Origin: Phanerochaete sordida
Lineage: Eukaryota > Basidiomycota > Agaricomycetes > Polyporales > Phanerochaetaceae
Assembly: GCA_019973155.2 (NCBI GenBank)
Contig: BPQB01000067.1
Span: 124,001 to 188,000, forward strand
Length of the DNA: 64,000 nucleotides
Reading direction: 5' to 3'
Position numbers and translations under genes: made by a program. The notes under the pieces were generated by a model. It was not told where the DNA came from. It ran no database searches and saw only the letters and a program-made list of their open reading frames with translations. This document shows, piece after piece, positions 59,778 to 64,000 of this stretch. How positions within the stretch are numbered: position 1 is the stretch's first letter; every line of letters starts with the position of its first letter.

Positions 59778-60915
59778 TCAAGAGAACGTGCTAATGGGTA
59801 CGTCAATCTTCGCTGTGTCGACAACGGTCACGATCCGCTCGGCCGTGTCGACGTGCATAGGCTCCGAGTTGCTGGCAGCCGCCTTCGGCTACAGGTTGAT
59901 TGTGAATAGGTGTTCAAACGGAAGAGGAAGAAAACAGAACACTAACCTCGAACGATCTAGCACGCGCTTTCAGCTGGATCACTTGCTTCATCGCAAAGCG
60001 CACGGAAAGCTCTTTCGAGTTGACCGGCACCACTATATCGACCGTACCGACCACGTCGACGAAGTCGCCACGCTTGATCTGGTAGTGGTTACAAGGATTG
60101 AGCGTGCCGTCGTCGCTTTGCGTTCCAGTGCGAACCCGGTCAGTGACGCGCCACATATGGTCGATCCGTCGGGCTTCGCCTTTCGGGTCGTCGCGATCAG
60201 TGAGCAATGATTTACTTTGCTCGCATGACCGAACCTAAACGATTCAATTAGAGGCGCGCTCCTGTGCTCACACGAGCAATGTAATCCGTGGTAAGGGTGC
60301 TTACCTTTGTGAACACACGGCGCTGCATGTGCAACCTTCGTCTCGGAAGACCAGGTGCGTCCTTGCCTCTGAGGGCGTTGAACACCACGTCCCTGATACA
60401 ACCCAGTGCCTTCATTTGAGCATCGAAGGGTGGCGCAAGCCCGCCATCGCATAAAGTCAACGTCTGCTCGGCTTTCATGGCGCCATCCAATGAGCTATGT
60501 TGTACGTCAACGGAGTCTACACGGTGTGACAAATGCAGTCACTCACGTGTTCCAGTTCCCTAACGGCTTCATGCATACGGCTAGAACGAAGCCTTGTACG
60601 CGGAACGCGACCTGCGATACTACACCGGGTGTGGGATCCGGTGGATCGCAGAGGGCGAAAACGAACCTGCGGGAGATATCTGATATCCCCGCACAGTATC
60701 TCGCATACGCCCAGCTGTCGACGGCGGTAAAGCCTTCAGGTACAACTTCGTGGTGTGCCAGCTCGGCCAGCTGACGCGAGTCGTGTCGTATCCTAGGTAG
60801 ATCGGATGGCCACATATCGCGTACAAGCTGTCCATCGTCTATTGGGGCCATCACCTCGACGTGAGTGGTCGTGTCGTCGAACGATCTGCTAATACTCACA
60901 TATGATGAAGCTCAT
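59778..60915 (-). CDS. Unknown protein with beta-rich GDxVxV motif, Helitron neighbour (A)
   Basis: Minus strand, five exons by splice sites. It begins MSFII (ATG 60915), then across a junction YDGQLVRDMWPSDLPR and AGISDISRRFVFALCDPPDP. The next exon gives GCIRDVVFNALRGKDAPG and RRRLHMQRRVFTK. Another adds DPKGEARRIDHMWRVTDR, GDFVDVVGTVDIVVPV and VRFAMKQVIQLKARARS. The last exon ends ...DTAKIDVPISTFS with TGA at 59780-59778. All junctions keep frame. The GDFVDVVGTVDIV block resembles one in the plus-strand gene at 61718 and could be part of an OB-like barrel (speculative). The frame is open some codons upstream without an ATG, so an extra 5' exon is possible. Confidence 0.6.
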
Positions 60916-61717
60916 GGCGATGTATGCGATGTCTTTGGGGAAGGTCGGTATGATTTGCTCGGACCGTCCTCGCACCACCGAGTCCTTTTGTTAATTCACG
61001 GTGCGCCCCGCCGCGTCATGCGCTGATCGCGTTCCATTATTTGTTCTCGTTTGCGACGCGCGCGAGATATGTCGACCATTTCCAGCGGAGGATAACGTGT
61101 CGATATGGACCGCGTGTTTGGTGGGTATGGTGCCAGCACTGTGCCACATGTCTGATACTAAACAGGCACAAGGTCGCGATCGTTCCTTGTGGTCCACTAC
61201 ACTGATGTCGCAACGCTCCGGATAGACGCGAAGCTAGTCAAACGGCACAACGGCACTCTCGATTGTAGAGCGTCACCGCCTGCCGCCCAGAGGCCGATCC
61301 GACTGAACCGCGTGGTTACCATTCAGTGTACACCGCTTCCATCAGACGAGGTTGCACGGACTCCGCGCGGATGTTGTACGGAGTGTCTGCGGATGCTGTA
61401 GTCGCTCCGAGCGTACGCGTTTCACTCCACTAGATCGTCAGTGTGACGCTAACCGCATTAACGAGGCTGTTCTGATAGCTCCGCAGGTGTCCGCGCGGTG
61501 ACGTCGGTACACGACACGTGTGTAGACGCGTCATTGCCGTCGCCGCATTCTGCGGCGACACGCTCGACATGCGACCAGAGCACGGTGAGATATATCAAAA
61601 AGCTTTCACTGGCAGTCCACTATCATCAGTGTCCACGTCTCCGCCCATCGTCGTACAGACCTTTCGTACAGACCTTCCCAAATCATCACCCCGTCCATAC
61701 ACCTTCCCATATTCCCA
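60916..61717. promoter_or_regulatory. Divergent region between the two motif-sharing ORFs
   Basis: About 800 bp between divergent starts. It contains short GC-rich direct motifs such as GCGCGGATG and TGCGGATGCTGTAG that resemble sequence just after the Helitron stop (around 56041-56105). No other feature. Confidence 0.4.
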
Positions 61718-62932
61718 ATGGTGAACGTTACCCGTTCAACCGTCTCGAAGCGACCGCTTTCCCCTATTTCCGAGAACGCTACCTTTTCCTCTCCACGCAA
61801 ACGCGAGAAGCTTGCCAAGGACGCTACAATCACGCGCGCTGTGGATGATAACAAAAGGTATGTACGTCTGAAGGCGGCACCCTTTGCTTTATTGACACTT
61901 ATGATTAGCTCCTCGGACGTTACGAGCGGTGACGACACCGAGAGTTCTGCGCTATCCAACGCACCCGATGATCAGCATTCAACGTTACCTGAAGATGCTA
62001 GTGCTGTTCATGGTACGGTCCTGCAGCCAGTCAACCGCGCCGCGGATGAAACTAAACCTCTTCCCCGCGACGTGAGTCTATCATTGAGATACTTGCGTAT
62101 ATGGTGCCAACTCATCTGTGGTTTGTGCAGGTTATCGTTTGCGAGACTCGCGGGTACTTCGACGACGCCCTTGTTGCCAGACTCAACGCGATCAGCTCGC
62201 TCTGCGACGAAGCGGCTAGCGTATGTCCCTTCAAACGCGCCCGGCTCAGCCAATTGAGCTGGCCTACCGCCTCCTTTGCCGGTTTTGGCCGCAGCGACAT
62301 CCTGATGTTCGGCAACCGTCACGCCGTCTTGACGTGTGTAGCCGAGCTTGGCCACAACGGAATCATCCCACGACAAGGAGAGGCTCGTGACAGGGCGAAT
62401 ATCACGTTCAAACCCCTTGTCCCCGACGACCATGACATGGCCGCGAAGATCTTAAGCCTGAAGAGTTATCCTGTCAAAGGTGCGTATATTATGGTCTGTC
62501 GCATGGACGTCGCTGAAGTTTGCTCGTACAGCCGACATGGTAGAGGTCGAGGCCTTCTGGGCCATGCGGTTCCAATCCAGCAAGGGCAATGTACGTAGGC
62601 TTATTATTCAGTGGTGACCTCTCTGGCTTACACCTGTTCTACAGACGACCCAGTCCCCGTTCTCTGAAGTGTACGACGGCCGTCGCACATTTACTACGAA
62701 GCGGCAGATGCAGAAATACGCTGCCGGAGAACTCGAGAAAGGCGACATCGTGTTCGTAGAGGTCAAAGTCACGCGCTGGACCCCGAAGGATCCCAACGAC
62801 TCCGCGAACACGAACAGACACGGGTGGACTCGGTGGATTGCGCAGTTCCAGCTTCAGTCGCTCACGCTCTTGTACAAGGGTTCGGTTCACGAGCCCGCTG
62901 ATACCCCATTCAGCTTCGACGTCTCTCTATGA
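61718..62932 (+). CDS. Unknown protein with beta-rich GDxVxV motif, Helitron neighbour (B)
   Basis: Five exons by splice sites. The N-terminus is MVNVTRSTVSKRPLSPISEN and KREKLAKD (basic, NLS-like). Next is an acidic Ser-rich linker, then VIVCETRGYFDDALVARLNA, RSDILMFGNRHAVLTCVAEL, and HDMAAKILSLKSYPVK joined to ADMVEVEAFWAMRFQSSKG. The last exon has VYDGRRTFTTKRQMQKY, then GDIVFVEVKVTRW and RWIAQFQLQSLTLLYKG, ending DVSL with TGA at 62930-62932. The final block parallels GDFVDVVGTVDIV...VRFAMKQVIQL in the gene at 59778. Nuclear location is suggested by the basic N-terminus (inference). Function unknown. Confidence 0.65.
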
Positions 62933-64000
62933 TTCTGGTGTCCGTCGCCCATCTTTCCGCGCCCGTTGTCTTTGTCTGTAACGTACCTGTGGTTCCAGCG
63001 TGTCTATATACTGTATAACGGCGTGTTCTAATCATTATGAATATCCGCTTGACATCGTCTCTCTCTCTGTCGTGCAATAACTTGGGTAGCAAGTGATGCG
63101 ACGGTTCATTTCGCGGCCTTGTATGGCAATTAATTGTTTACTGTGACCACCTCGTCTATGATCCTCGCGGTCCGTTGCACTCGTGTATCCGCCGATCGTA
63201 CGTTGTTTATTGTCTCACTGATGAGTGACAATACAATGACGCACGACCGTAGAAGCCATGTGTGTATCAAGTACATTGCAGCAGGCCGACATCGGAATAA
63301 AGCATCAGAAACATCCGGGTGCAGTGAGTTGGCGATTAGGTTGGTAGATCAGGTACGTGTTGTGCTCTATATGCTATATCAGCATCTAAAAGAGATCTTC
63401 GCGCGGTACAACTGTGCTTCCTGTCGATCATCCTTTCGCCCAGCAATACAGTCCGCTGCTGCGACTGCTAGAGTGATTGTGACATTGTGGTATTTCCTCA
63501 GAAAAGGCACACCGCCAAAGAGCCGCCTTCTCGCTATCAGTTCTTGTGTATACTTCTGATGCCCCATCGCACATGGTGACCCGTTCTTGTTCTTCTTTCT
63601 GTACCCGTCCTGTCGTACGCCGGTCGCCTGATCCACTCTCCGTAGAACGCGGTGATGGTTGCTCGTGTGGTGTCAAGTGCACAGCAATGCCGTACACCAC
63701 GCGGTTCGGAGCAGATCTTCTCCAACATGTATTGGGCGCGGCATGATGTGGTGCCAGACCTAGTACGCGTGACGCGACGCGCATCTGTTACGTCGCGCAT
63801 GCCACGCTACCGTGCGTGATCGTTCCGCTGCGGATTATACCGAGCCACTTGGTGTCCCACTAATCTCCACCAACAGATGACGCGGCCGCGGTGATATAAC
63901 GTCATGGCACGCTCTTGTCCGTTTTGGATGCGTCGTATGTCATGGCGTAGAACATCAGTACATATACTGAAGTTAGTGGTACGTTCTAAATTATCAATTC
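62933..64000. other. Right-edge region, no supported gene
   Basis: Short chance frames on both strands, no domain. The first ~100 bp is likely 3' UTR of the preceding gene. If the Helitron is large its 3' end could lie here, but no CTRR plus hairpin could be assigned. Confidence 0.4.

Overview
The window reads as nuclear DNA of a filamentous basidiomycete, most likely an Agaricomycete (a polypore or relative). Genes carry many 50-60 nt GT-AG introns with CTRAC/CTAAC-like branch points and coding exons are GC-rich. The gene set (SMG6/EST1-like, TEL2, STRAP, TACO1, processing glucosidase I, SulP sulfate permeases, a many-exon P450, F-box-like proteins) is fungal. No bacterial features are present. 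Exon boundaries were read by eye from splice sites and frame. Several models close exactly in frame over all exons: EST1-like 1,188 aa, STRAP 322 aa, NYN1 551 aa, TACO1 276 aa, Helitron 2,457 aa.

Layout. 0-12 kb: start of a minus-strand gene cut by the left edge, an EST1/SMG6-like PIN-domain gene (-), noncoding DNA with a tandem duplication, a short-chain dehydrogenase (-), a small inverted repeat, and an NTF2-like protein (-). 13-33 kb: an inverted gene arrangement. A NYN-LOTUS-like protein (+), STRAP (-) and a SulP permease (+) are followed by a second SulP permease (-) and a second NYN protein (-). Between the arms lie a degenerate 31-bp minisatellite, a complete non-autonomous hAT-like element with a perfect 8-bp target duplication, and TACO1 (+). 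33-47 kb: glucosidase I (+), an unknown disordered protein (-), TEL2 (-), a small Gly-rich membrane protein (+), another unknown (-) and a cytochrome P450 (-) with 27-nt and 8-nt exons. 47-64 kb: a transposon-dominated segment holding an apparently intact Helitron Rep-helicase gene. Two introns join it in frame to an upstream retropepsin-like exon. Around it are two F-box-like genes and two unknown ORFs that share a short beta-rich motif.

The strongest candidates for something new are the predicted aspartic-protease-like/Helitron fusion, the pair of motif-sharing ORFs beside it, two microexons (8 nt restoring the P450 I-helix motif, 6 nt restoring a WD40 turn), the NYN-SulP inverted duplication, and the hAT-like insertion just upstream of TACO1.
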